DNA of 64,000 bases from Paralithodes platypus (GCA_032716605.1 CM064485.1:31462762-31526761); one strand, 5' to 3'; positions 53,165 to 63,420 are shown, counted from the first letter of the stretch. The notes: generated by a model from the letters alone, not told the origin. Translations and numbers: made by a program.

Positions 53165-55209
53165 CTATGTCTCATTCAGGGGATCTATGGCAGACACAGG
53201 CATACCTACAATGACAGGTGCAGGTGATTTTTGAGCCGTCAGCATTTCTAGGAATGTGTTGCCAAACTGCCCCAGGTCGAAAGACGGTTGGCTGGGTGTG
53301 GAGGCAGTAGGCGGGACGAATTGGCGAGGGGGTGTCGTTACAGGTGCCTGCACCAGCAACGACTTCAAGGCTGCAACCTGGCGTGCAGGTAGCACGATGC
53401 CCCCAAGACCAGGCTGGGGCTGGGTCGACAGGGTGGGATGAGGCAGGGTGGTTGCCGGAGTGCCCTGGTACATCACTGTCGGATGCTGCTGTGCCACGGG
53501 TTGGGGTAGGGGCGCCGGAAAGCCAAAGCTCCTGTGGGCGTGGAGCAAGAGGTCCGGACCAGGCCGGGGCACTCCCTCCGCATGGGCAACCTTGAACCGG
53601 TCGATGGCTGCCAACAGTTCCAACTTGAGTGTGGTGTTATAAGCTGGAGGCAGCCCTACACAGTCTTTCACCATGCCCTCCAGGGAGTAGCGCCAATACT
53701 TATGGTCCTGGTCCTCGACCACATCGAACGCCTGACCCAGGTTCTGGCGCAGCTTCTCAGAATTCACGAGGACCTTGAACAAGAAACAAGAGAACATTAA
53801 ACACACGAAACATAATATTTTCATATTTGACAACAAATTTATTTTAACCAATGAAATGGTGTGGTATTCTGGGAACAAAATATGTTCAAAGTTATTGTCG
53901 ATAGTATGGTGTGAAATCATGACATCTTTAGTATTATTATTAATTTATGTTATTGTAATAACTTTGGAAACAGAAACACTTTATTTAATAATAGTATGGA
54001 ATTGCAATGGGGTGCCACCAATGAACAATGTAACTAATATTTTCTCTACTCACTTGCTCCAGGGTCCCGTGTGTTGACGTTGAAGGGACAGCACCAGGAG
54101 GCTTCCCCTTCTTCACCTTCCGTGCAGGCTGGGCGATGGCTGGGGGTGTGTCCTCCTCTTCCTGACTGCCGGCAGAGGGGTCATCCACCTCGTAGACTGG
54201 GACAGGAGGTGTTGGGGTGCGGTCAGGGACAGGAACAGCAGCAGGCTCCGGTGCTGCAGCCTGGGCAGCAGACTGTTGTGACATGAATGTAGAATTAGTA
54301 ACATGTACTTATTTATGTAAATAAAATTTAAAATAAAATTTAACATAAGCATTCATCCTTGTAACCTTTAAAATAACATGAATAAACTGGTTTGAGTTAT
54401 TATGCGTTTCATTAACAAATATTTGAAGTTTAACACGATAAATTGAACACAATAATAGCATCATTATAAGCAAAATAATTACGAAAATAACCTAAAACTG
54501 ACACTGTCACTGTGGAAGGGTTTGAAAACATAAAAAATATCAACGTACCTGAGGCATACCAATTGACCGGGGCTTCTTTTGACGGACGATGTGTGGCTTC
54601 ATGAAGTGGAACATGCTGAGGATCCACTTCTCCCTCTCAGTCAGTCGTTTGGCCCCATCACCACTCTTCAACTTGCTGAGCCGGCCGAACCTGGAGCGGA
54701 GAGATCCCCACCAGGTCTTCAAATCGAAGGCGGTCATTGGTGGGTCCATGGTCGCAGCCTTCTCCGCCCATACAGACTCTATAATGTTCCTTGTTCTTGT
54801 GCCTGGGGTCCCCCTTGTCATAAATGAAAGGCGCATCCAGCTCAATCCAATCAGCCAGCATCCTCTCCGTCTCCTCCGTTAGTATCACGTTCGTCTTCTT
54901 CCTGCGCCGTTTCTTTGTTGGAGCCTGGCTGTTGGTAGGTGCAGGTTCTACTTCTTCCTCCTCTTCTTCCTCATCATCAGTCTCATCATCCACTTCAACC
55001 TCGAGCTCTCCAATATCGGGGCCGAGGTCGAGAACAATTTCATCTTCAGGCGTCGAGGGGCCAGGCTGAGAGGGGTCAGAGTTGGAGGGGCCAGGCTGAG
55101 AGGGGTCAGAGTTGGAGGGGCCGGGCTGAGAGGGGTCACCAGGTGATGTGTCAGACGTCGAGGTGGCAGGGGAAGCCTTCCTGGCCTTCTTCACGCCTTT
55201 CTTCTGCAT
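53165..55209 (-). pseudogene. Harbinger MADF/Myb-like partner protein, left palindrome copy (three exons, frameshift in exon 1)
   Basis: Minus-strand exons: 55209-54549, 54272-54054 and 53773-53165, with GT-AG introns of 276 and 280 bp (CAG/GTACGT and CAA/GTGAGT donors, both phase 0). Exon 1 starts MQKKGVKKARK, has DPSQPGPSNS repeats, an acidic run (DDEEEEEEEVEP), a KKRRRKKT basic patch, then a MADF/Myb-SANT-like fold (SVWAEKA, FDLKTWWGSLRSRFGRLSK). Such proteins help Harbinger transposases enter the nucleus and bind element ends. One extra A near 54783 shifts the frame just before SVWAEKA. Exons 2 and 3 are open, exon 3 ending IDPLNET. A TATA-like CTTATATA lies at 55391-55398. Confidence 0.82.
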
Positions 55210-55390
55210 GGTACAGGGCAGGGCAGGGCAGGGCAGGGTGCAGAGGGTGACAAGCAGGGCAGGGCAGGGTGCAAAGGGTGGCAAGCAGGGCAGGGCAGGG
55301 TGCAGAGGGTGGCAAGCAGGTGGCAGGGTTGGCTTGTTGTTTGCTGCTCCGGTGTGGTGAGAGGTATGACGGGAGTGTCCCCCGCTCCTT

Positions 55391-55398
55391 CTTATATA
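55391..55398 (-). promoter_or_regulatory. TATA-like box of the left-arm Harbinger partner gene
   Basis: TATATAAG on the minus strand, about 180 bp upstream of the MQKK start. It lies inside the upstream open frame, which argues that translation starts at MQKK and not earlier. Confidence 0.5.
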
Positions 55399-55811
55399 CC
55401 CCCCGTACAACGTTGCCGCGTCTTCCCGCCAACACGCAGTGCGGCGGTGTAGCCAGATGCGGCCGGACTTACTTTCACTTTCCCGTTTTACGTGAACATT
55501 GTACGATTGGCGGGAGAAACTTACGTTTTACCTGTCTAGCTGCTACGTTTTACGGGGCTGCACCCGTAAGACATAGCAGCTAGCCAGGTAAAACGTATGC
55601 TTTCCCGACTTTTGACATACGTGAGCGCGAGCCCCGTACCTGATTCGAAATCCAAAACATACCGGGCGACCTTTGGCCGCACCATCCACCTCCAAGACCA
55701 GCGTGGCTACGCCCGCCATGCGTACCAACCCCCACGACTAGACACAATTTTATTTACGTTTTGCGTATTAATCCCTTACGTTTTACGTATTCGGTTGCCA
55801 ACTACCAATAA

Positions 55812-55863
55812 TGCTGGGGTCACACATTCACGTATATGCTCCCGTATGCTCCCGTACGAAGGT
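55812..55863. other. 52-bp Harbinger terminus forming the palindrome spacer
   Basis: Begins TGCTGGGGTCACACATTCAC and is identical to 50658-50709. Left flank TAA, right flank TTA, both part of the palindrome arms. In this orientation it is the proper outer end for the right arm only. Confidence 0.85.
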
Positions 55864-56129
55864 TTATTGGTAGTTGGCAACCGAATACATAAAACGTAAG
55901 GGCAAACGTATGTCAAAAGTCGGGAAAGCATACGTTTTACCTGGCTAGCTGCTACGTCTTACGGGTGCAGCCCCGTAAAACGTAGCAGCTAGACAGGTAA
56001 AACGTAAGTTTCTCCCGCCAATCGTACAATGTTCACGTAAAACGGGAAAGTGAAAGTAAGTCCGGCCGCATCTGGCTACACCGCCGCACTGCGTGTTGGC
56101 GGGAAGACGCGGCAACGTTGTACGGGGGG

Positions 56130-56137
56130 TATATAAG
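56130..56137 (+). promoter_or_regulatory. TATA-like box of the right-arm Harbinger partner gene
   Basis: TATATAAG, mirror of the left-arm box, about 185 bp before the ATG at 56319. A (CCCTG)n-rich leader lies between. Confidence 0.5.
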
Positions 56138-56318
56138 AAGGAGCGGGGAACACTCCCGTCATACCTCTCACCACACCGGAGCAGCAAACAACAAGCCAAC
56201 CCTGCCACCTGCTTGCCACCCTCTGCACCCTGCCCTGCCCTGCTTGCCACCCTTTGCACCCTGCCCTGCCCTGCTTGTCACCCTCTGCACCCTGCCCTGC
56301 CCTGCCCTGCCCTGTACC

Positions 56319-57995
56319 ATGCAGAAGAAAGACGTGAAGAAGGCCAGGAAGGCTTCCCCTGCCACCTCGACGTCTGACACATCACCTGGTGACCCCTCTC
56401 AGCCCGGCCCCTCCAACTCTGACCCCTCTCAGCCTGGCCCCTCCAACTCTGACCCCTCTCAGTCTGGCCCCTCGACGCCTGAAGATGAAATTGTTCTCGA
56501 CCTCGGCCCCGATAGTGGAGAGCTCGAGGTTGAAGTGGATGATGAGACTGATGATGAGGAAGAAGAGGAGGAAGAAGTAGAACCTGCACCTACCAACAGC
56601 CAGGCTCCAACAAAGAAACGGCGCAGGAAGAAGACGAACGTGATACTAACGGAGGAGACGGAGAGGATGCTGGCTGATTGGATTGAGCTGGATTCGCCTT
56701 TCATTTATGACAAGGGGGACCCCAGGCACAAGAACAAGGAACATATAGAGTCTGTATGGGCGGAGAAGGCTGCGACCATGGACCCACCAATGACCGCCTT
56801 CGATTTGAAGACCTGGTGGGGATCTCTCCGCTCCAGGTTCGGCCGGCTCAGCAAGTTGAAGAGTGGTGATGGGGCCAAACGACTGACTGAGAGGGAGAAG
56901 TGGATCCTCAGCATGTTCCACTTCATGAAGCCACACATCGTCCGTCAAAAGAAGCCCCGGTCACTTGGTATGCCTCAGGTACGTTGATATTTTTTATGTT
57001 TTCAAACCCTTCCACAGTGACAGTGTCAGTTTTAGGTTATTTTCGTAATTATTTTGCTTATAATGATGCTATTATTGTGTTCAATTTATCGTGTTAAACT
57101 TCAAATATTTGTTAATGAAACGCATAATAACTCAAACCAGTTTATTCATGTTATGTTAAAGGTTACAAGGATGAATGCTTATGTTGAATTTTATTTTAAA
57201 TGTTATTTACATAAATAAGTACATGTTACTAATTCTACATTCATGTCACAACAGTCTGCTGCCCAGGCTGCAGCACCGGCGCCTGCTGCTGTTCCTGTTC
57301 CTGACCGCACCCCAACACCTCCTGTCCCAGTCTACGAGGTAGATGACCCCTCTGCCGGCAGTCAGGAAGAGGAGGACACACCCCCAGCCTGCACGGAAGG
57401 TGAAGAAGGGGAAGCCTCCTGGTGCTGTCCCTTCAACGTCAACACACAGGACCCTGGAGCAAGTGAGTAGAGAAAATATTAGTTACATTGTTCATTGGTG
57501 GCACCCCATTGCAATTCCATGCTATTATTAGATAAAGTGTTTCTGTTTCCAAAGTTATTACAATAACATAAATTAATAATAATACTAAAGATGTCATGAT
57601 TTCACACCATACTATCGACAATAACTTTGAACATATTTTGTTCCCAGAATACCACAACATTTCATTGGTTAAAATAAATTTGTTGTCATATATGAAAATA
57701 TTATGTTTCGTGTGTTTAATGTTCTCTTGTTTCTTGTTCAAGGTCCTCATGAATTCTGAGAAGCTGCGCCAGAACCTGGGTCAGGCGTTCGATGTGGTCG
57801 AGGACCAGGACCATAAGTATTGGCGCTACTCCCTGGAGGGCATGGTGAAAGACTGTGTAGGGCTGCCTCCAGCTTATAACACCACACTCAAGTTGGAACT
57901 GTTGGCAGCCATCGACCGGTTCAAGGTTGCCCATGCGGAGGGAGTGCCCCGGCCTGGTCCGGACCTCTTGCTCCACGCCCACAGGAGCTTTGGCT
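56319..57995 (+). pseudogene. Harbinger MADF/Myb-like partner protein, right palindrome copy (exon 2 deletion, truncated exon 3)
   Basis: Exon 1 (56319-56978) is exactly 220 codons and intact: MQKKDVKKARK, serine/proline repeats, acidic run, basic KKRRRKK patch, and a complete MADF/Myb-like domain (SVWAEKAATM, FDLKTWWGSLRSRF, LTEREKWILSMF). Exon 2 (57255-57462) has lost 11 bp relative to the left arm between two CAGCC copies near 57386, shifting the frame. Exon 3 begins at 57743 and is cut at 57995 after HRSFG. Splice sites are conserved. The start at 56319 is chosen over an upstream one because the latter precedes the TATA box. Confidence 0.82.
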
Positions 57996-58071
57996 CCTGT
58001 CAAGACATTTCTAATTAGACTCGATGATTACTCGATCGTGATCCGAATGACTAGAATGTAAGTCAATGTAA

Positions 58072-59642
58072 TCAGGGGTCCCTCGCCCAGTCACTTTGGG
58101 GTATTTCAGGGCGACGAAGTCCGGCTTCTGGTTGGGGCTCACGTCGGTTGATTAGCATATTGGGGTGTATGCATGAAGCCAGGACTACCTTCTCCACGGT
58201 ACTGGGGTGTACGTTGATGGTAGTCAGTAGGCACCTGAAGCGGTTGGCTAGCATACCGAAGGCATTTTCTACCTGTCTCCTGGCCCTAGACAGTCTGCAG
58301 TTGTAGTTTCTCTTGTCATTATCGAGCCCTCGGTGTGAGTGTGGCTTCTGCAACCACTCCCTCATTGGGAATGCGTCATCACCAACCAGAAAGTAGGGCA
58401 CTGGCTGGTCCTCCCCTGGGAATGGCTCGGGTGGTGGCAATCCTGCTGCTCCGTCCTCCAGGGCCTTCCAGATGTCAGTCACCTGGAATATACCACCATC
58501 AGATGCTGACCCGTTCGCTCCAACGTCAACGTAATAAATTTTCCCAGGTGATCGACTATTGCCAGGAGCACAATGGAGTGGTAGTTCTTGTAATTGTAGT
58601 ACAAGGATCCGCAGTTGCTTGGAGGCTGTATGGCAATGTGCTTCCCATCAATTGCCCCAATGGTGCGTCCGAAGTTCCACCTATCCTTGAAGCCCTTGGC
58701 GACCTCCTTCCAACCTTCAGGTGTTGATGGGCACACTATTTGCTCCTCCATGTATTCCTGTATGATTGCCTCACACGTCTCCCGCACTGCCAGTGATATC
58801 GTGTTGGCACCTACACGGAAGTTCAGTGCCATGCTCTTATTGGCCTCGCCAGTGGCCAAAAAGCGTAGTGTCATGGCAACTCGCAGTCCGGGCTCCAGGG
58901 GCTTCTTCCAGTTGGTCTTGTCCTCCTTGATCCTGGGTGTGACACGTTCGACAATCATATTAACTCCCTCAGACATATTAGGTTCCAATACGTCCGAGGA
59001 GGCAGGAGCCCCAGGATCATTGCCACTGCCTCGCACTACACTCACAACAACACTGCGGCCGTTAGAATTATCGGAGGAGACTGAGGTTGCCACCAACGGT
59101 GTTATCGTATGGTAACTTATCGGACTTACTGAGCTCATATGACGCAAAATCGCGTCATAAACTTATTGGAGAGGTATAGAGATAAGTCCATATGACACGA
59201 TCGCGTCATATGAGTTTCTGGTTATAAGTTCCATATGACGCGATCGCGTCATATATGTCTGAGGGAGTTAAACAGCTCCTCGTCCATACGCAGAAAGTAT
59301 TTATAGGTAACCACGTCAGTTTCATGGGAGTTTCTTCAGCAACTGGTGGTAGTGTCCGTGTGTCTCTCGCTGTGCCACCCATGGCTTGACGCTGCAGCTT
59401 CGGGGTTTCCTTGGTCGTCGTGGCCGTCGAGGTTGAGCACGTTGGGGTTCACATTCTTTGTCCCTGATGGCGCGGGCAGTAATCTGATATCTGAGGTTGG
59501 CATTAACTATCTCCTGCCATAAGATTGCCAACTCCAATGCCTCGTCATCCATCTCTTCTGGTCGTGATGGGTCCGGGAGGTTGCTTTCCTGTGACATGTT
59601 GCTGTGTTGGGTGCACTGTACAAATGAAGTTTGTGTGAGCAC
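58072..59642 (-). pseudogene. Harbinger DDE transposase of F', broken by two frameshifts and a MITE
   Basis: The N-terminal part (59642-59322) ends in HGHYHQLLKKLP, matching EHGHYEKLMQEL of the intact transposase. After a frameshift near 59330 the codons for YFLRMDEELFN follow, then a 304-bp MITE (58964-59267). MIVERVTPRI leads to the core: GAIDGKHIAI (first Asp), another one-base frameshift near 58540, then SASDGG, YFLVGDDAFPM (second Asp) and RRQVENAFGMLANRF (Glu). All DDE residues survive but the gene cannot be read through. It is clearly diverged from the element G transposase. Confidence 0.88.
58964..59267. mobile_element. 304-bp MITE in the F' transposase, TTAA target duplication
   Basis: TTAA at 58960-58963 and 59268-59271. 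The inverted ends are CTCCCTCAGACATAT and ATATGTCTGAGGGAG, perfect over 15 bp. Inside, toward the right end, three palindromic words of the type ATGACGCGATCGCGTCAT recur near 59140, 59195 and 59235. TTAA suggests piggyBac. Removing it rejoins the codons LFN and MIVERVTP in frame. Confidence 0.9.
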
Positions 59643-60101
59643 ACCCTCTCTTTATATAGTGGGGTGATGCATAACCTCATAATCGTGTCATAATCGAGTT
59701 ATTCTAGTCACGTTCGACTTACATTCTGGTTTCATTCCGGTTGGGTTCCTGACTTCGGGTGGGGTTCGGTTTTCATTCGGTTTTAAGTCGGGTTACTTCG
59801 GGTGTGATTCGTTTTTAACTCGGGTTGATATCGACTACTCGGGTCACCGTCGATTAGCTTTCGACTCATGGTCGATTCAATTCCGTTCAACTTCTGGTTA
59901 GTTTCGAGTAATATACGGGATAACATCGACTCGTATTCGAGACGCATTCGAGTCCCTCGGGTAGCATTCGAATTGCTTTCATGTCATATTCGGGGTACGA
60001 GTCTCATTCGGGGATTACGGGTGAATTCGGGTGAAAAGTGCAAGTCATTGCCTTCGGGTTACTGTCGGGTCGCGGTCGACCTCTGTATGACGCGGCCTTA
60101 A

Positions 60102-60312
60102 AGCTGGTATCACACAAGAGCTTTTATAGTCAACATTCAGTGATCAACAAATTTCTGGCATCATTTCTGGATTATTTTGCACTGGTATCGGAAACTAGAC
60201 TGGTTATAGATAAATTTAAGTCACCGAAATATTTTAAATGTTAGCCTCATAAGCTGCAAGACCAGTGTTGAGGATAAATGTTGAAGGAAAAAGTGTTTGT
60301 GTGATACCAGCT
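60102..60312. mobile_element. 211-bp Harbinger-type MITE with TAA target duplication
   Basis: TAA at 60099-60101 and 60313-60315. Inverted ends AGCTGGTATCACACAA, perfect over 16 bp. The TCACACA core is shared with the F and G ends. It sits exactly at the outer edge of F'. Confidence 0.9.
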
Positions 60313-60704
60313 TAAGGAAGTCAATAATTCTGATACACATTGGGTTATATTCGACCAAGGTTCGAGTATTTCGAGTTATCATCGGCAATTCAAAATACAA
60401 TCGAACACGACCCGAATGGGTCGAATGTAACCAGAATATGACTTGAATATAACTAGATCATGACTCGATATTTTTTTAACCTTTTTTTGACCCGATTCAT
60501 CCCCCCAAGTTAACACATACATTAACTTTGGCCCGATTTACCGGATGATTCCACTCAAGACCAGAACATCCCAAGAACGTCTCGAAGATAACGGAACTCA
60601 CCCGAAGTGTTACCAGAATCGACCGGAACTGGCTGAAATTTGAATTTTTTTGTCGATTCGGCCGGTTCCAGGTGGGTTCGACTTCTGTGTGACACGGCCT
60701 ATAG

Positions 60705-61080
60705 TCAAAACATATACTGAAAACTTAAAGCAAATACCTTCAAATTTTCGTACAGTACTGATATCCTTGGTGTAATAATATTTATATTTGTATGCCAACC
60801 TCTACTGGATGTGCCACGTAAGATCTATAATAATATTATAATTATGTTGTCTTATTAGTATTTAGTGGCTAGTCTGATTTAGTTAGGCATAGACTCTTAT
60901 ACTCTAGTGGAGGTACTTATTCTAGAACAAATATGCAAAAGTAGCTTATGTGGTTTAGATAGGATACAGAGCAATTATATGTAATTACACAAATCAAATA
61001 TGAATTACATTAAGATTATACAAGTACAATACTGAAAATATTGATCAACTTTGTGAAGCAGAGTGGTATCGTGCACACAG
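60705..61080. other. No gene seen
   Basis: AT-rich interval. Confidence 0.5.
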
Positions 61081-61117
61081 ATCCCGCCCGTATACTGTGC
61101 ACCATCAGTCAGCTTGT

Positions 61118-61145
61118 CTGTCGTCCGTCGTCGTCGTCGTCGTCT
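61118..61145. repeat. Short (CGT)n run
   Basis: About six CGT units before the AGGTCA-rich block. Confidence 0.85.
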
Positions 61146-61149
61146 GTCC

Positions 61150-63260
61150 GGAAACTCCTCCTAGACCATTCGATGGATTTTCACCAAATTTCACAGTTAT
61201 ATTCATTTGGTCAATGCAAAGGTCAGTCAAAAAGATTTTTTAAATTTAACTTAAAGGTTAAGGTCCAAAGACAAGGTTAAAAATAAGGTAAATATTTCAT
61301 GTGTCTTAGTTTTTACTCAAATGTCTTCATTTTCACTATACAAGTTACTGGTAACCTCGATATCTTATTGACCAAATTTTAGATAAACATTCTGAAGGGT
61401 AAGGTCAGAGGTAAAAAAAAAAAAAATCTAGTATTTCTTATATTAATTGTTAGATTCTCACTAGACTTACTATGTATATTCGGAATACTTAGGACAAGGT
61501 CATACAAGAAACTATACAGTTCCATATGAAAGGTCAAGTTCACAGGTCAAGGTCAAATATAAGGTCAATATGCTAATTTCATTACTTTTCATGCAAACTT
61601 CACAAAATTTGGCGATATAGTTGCACTTTAAATAAAAAGGAAAATAATACATTTTGAGACACATCATGAAGGTCAAGGTCAAAGGTCAAGGTCAACTATT
61701 CTATAAATATATATGAAACTAACTGATGGGTTATAATGAAATTAGTCATGCTTATTTGATTTTCCTGGACAATGTTAATGAAAACAAATTGTTACTCCTA
61801 CATAAAGGTCAAGGTGAAAGGTCAACTTATACTATTTATTTTTAGTTTTTATTCAAATGTCTTCATTTTCACTATACAAGTTACTGGTAACCTTGATATC
61901 GTATTGCAAAAATGTTAGATAAATATTCTAAAGTGTAAGGTCAAAGTTCAAGCTCAAAGGTCAAAATAGTTTTTTTACTAGTATTTCTTATACTAACTGT
62001 TACATTCTCACTACGCTTACCATGTATATTTGGAATGGCTAGGCCAAGGTCATACAAGAAACTTCAATTCCAAATGAAAGGTCAAGGTCACAGGTCAAGG
62101 TCAAATAAAAGGTCAATATGCTATTTTATTTACTTTTCACGCAAACTTCACAAAATTTGGTAAGATAGTTGCACTTTAAGTGAACATGAAAATAATAAAT
62201 GTTGAGACATAAAGGTCAAGATAAAGGTCAAAGATCAAGGTCAACTATTCTATTAATATACTGTATATGAAACTAACTGATGGGATTTAATGACATTAGG
62301 CATGCTTATTTGATTTTTATGGGCAATGTCAATGCAAACAAAAAGGTACTCTTACATAAAGGTCAAGGTCACAGGTCAAGGTCAAAGGTCAACTTGTATT
62401 ATTTATTAAAAAAGATTACTCAAATTTTAGAAAACTGGCTGTGTTATGGCTTATGACTTAAATATCATATACTGTATATCAAATTTCACATAAATATTGT
62501 AATAGTTAAGGTCAGAGGTCAAGGTCAAAACAAGAGTATTTGCCATTTTCCCTAAACTCCTCCTTGACTGTTTAATGTATTGTCATCAAATTATACAGGC
62601 AAATTCAGTTGGTCAATGCGACGACCATCCAAATATATGTATTTTATTTTTAGTCAAAGGTCAGAGGTCAAGGTCACAGTATATGATCACTATTTGTAAT
62701 CAATAAGTTTTTCTAAGAATTACACCATATTCATAATGCTAGTTAATACGAATATTGCTGTTAAGCTAACTAAATCCTAATAAGAAATTCCAAGGTTGAA
62801 GGTCAAGGTCAAAGGTCAAGGTTAAAGGTCGAAATATGATTTTTACTAGTATTTCTTATTTAATGTAAGATTCTCATATTAGGCATATCATGCATATTCG
62901 GAATGCCTAGAGCAAGGTCATACAAGAATAAATAAAATTCCATTTGATAGGTCAAGGTCACAGGTCAATGTCAAATATAAGGTCAATATGCTAATTTCTT
63001 TACTATTCATGTAAACTTCACAAAATTCGTTGAGACAGTTGTGCTTTAAGGGAAAATTAAAATGTTAAATTTTCAGACATCATGAAGGTCAAGATGAAGG
63101 TCAAAGGTCAAGGTCAATTATTCCTTTAATACCTCTGAAACTAACTGAGGATCTTTAATGCAATTTGACACACTTATTTGATTTTCTAGGGTTACATCAA
63201 AGCAAACAAAAATATAATCCTAGATACAGGTCGAGGTCACAGGCCAAGGTCATAAGTTAA
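61150..63260. repeat. Higher-order repeat dense in AGGTCA motifs
   Basis: AAGGTCAAGGTCAAAGGTCA-type strings recur dozens of times on the plus strand. A larger unit is visible: TAGTATTTCTTAT followed by ATTCTCA, TATTCGGAAT, GGTCATACAAGAA and TTCACAAAATTTGG appears at about 61425, 61977 and 62845. No open frame is kept. It is an old tandem repeat with amplified AGGTCA words. Confidence 0.85.
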
Positions 63261-63356
63261 CCTTCATCATTAAAAATTACTATATTTTAGATAAGCTGAC
63301 AACTGTTAGTTGCATTTTACTTAAATAACATATATTTCACACATATATATATATTC

Positions 63357-63420
63357 GGCTCCCGACAGAAGGAGTACCTAATGTTAATGCAGGACTCCCG
63401 ACAGAAGGAGTACCTAGCAC
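63357..63420. repeat. Two direct copies of a 36-bp unit
   Basis: CTCCCGACAGAAGGAGTACC occurs at 63359 and 63394, with AATGTTAATGCAGGA between. No gene is recognised in 63260-63530. Confidence 0.8.

Larger units (their letters stand above)
50713..55811. mobile_element. Element G: two-gene PIF/Harbinger transposon
   Basis: The left end TGCTGGGGTCACACATTCAC at 50713 follows TTA. It contains a transposase (plus strand, 51221-52552) and a MADF/Myb-like gene (minus strand, 53165-55209) arranged tail to tail, the usual Harbinger gene pair. Both ends are rich in TACGT and CCCGTA words (50740-50940, 55480-55800). The expected right inverted end is absent: at 55811 the sequence turns into the palindrome spacer. 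Confidence 0.85.
53521..57995. repeat. Large inverted repeat (palindrome) of a Harbinger gene, arms 2.1-2.3 kb
   Basis: Left arm 53521-55811, right arm 55864-57995, spacer 52 bp (55812-55863). The arms carry the same three-exon gene in opposite directions with introns of identical length (276 and 280 bp). They differ by scattered substitutions, a 1-base and an 11-base indel in exons, and about 140 bp missing from the right arm's upstream region. The right arm ends inside exon 3. Confidence 0.93.
57996..60098 (-). mobile_element. Element F': Harbinger related to F, right part only
   Basis: The right end (GGTCGACCTCTGTATGACGC, 60074-60093, ending at GGCCT 60098) is a diverged version of the F end. 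Subterminal motifs fill 59700-60070 (TTCGGGT, GTCGA, CATTCGA). A broken transposase reads inward on the minus strand. The left part is missing; the element is joined at 57995 to the palindrome arm. Confidence 0.75.
49206..60700. mobile_element. Element F: 11.5-kb nested PIF/Harbinger complex with perfect 25-bp inverted ends
   Basis: The left end (49206-49230) and right end (60676-60700) are perfectly complementary over 25 bp, beginning AGGCCGTGTCACACAGAAGT. The flanking ATA at 49203-49205 and 60701-60703 is a candidate 3-bp target duplication. Only about 400 bp at each end (49206-49590, 60316-60700) is clearly F's own, recognisable by dense TCGAATATAACC, ACCCGAA and TCGATGA words. The interior holds element G and its inverted partner, the right part of a relative (F'), and several MITEs. 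F itself is probably non-autonomous and was enlarged by later insertions. Confidence 0.85.

Noticed and set aside
53256..53800. Plus-strand ORFs rich in Gly and Arg opposite the MADF/Myb-like gene
   Set aside because: They are shadows of GC-rich exon 3 on the other strand, and similar shadows occur in the right arm.
56118..56318. An earlier start for the right-arm Harbinger partner gene (67 extra codons)
   Set aside because: The extension includes the TATA box and a CCCTG-repeat leader, has no true ATG at its beginning, and lacks any domain.
53521..57995. Palindrome dismissed as a pure fold-back sequencing artefact
   Set aside because: The arms differ by substitutions, independent indels and a gap of about 140 bp, more than a chimeric read would give. 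An assembly error mixing two real copies remains possible.
49206..60098. Pairing the 49206 end with the 60098 end as one element
   Set aside because: That pair has several mismatches, whereas 49206 with 60700 is perfect over 25 bp and has a matching ATA flank.
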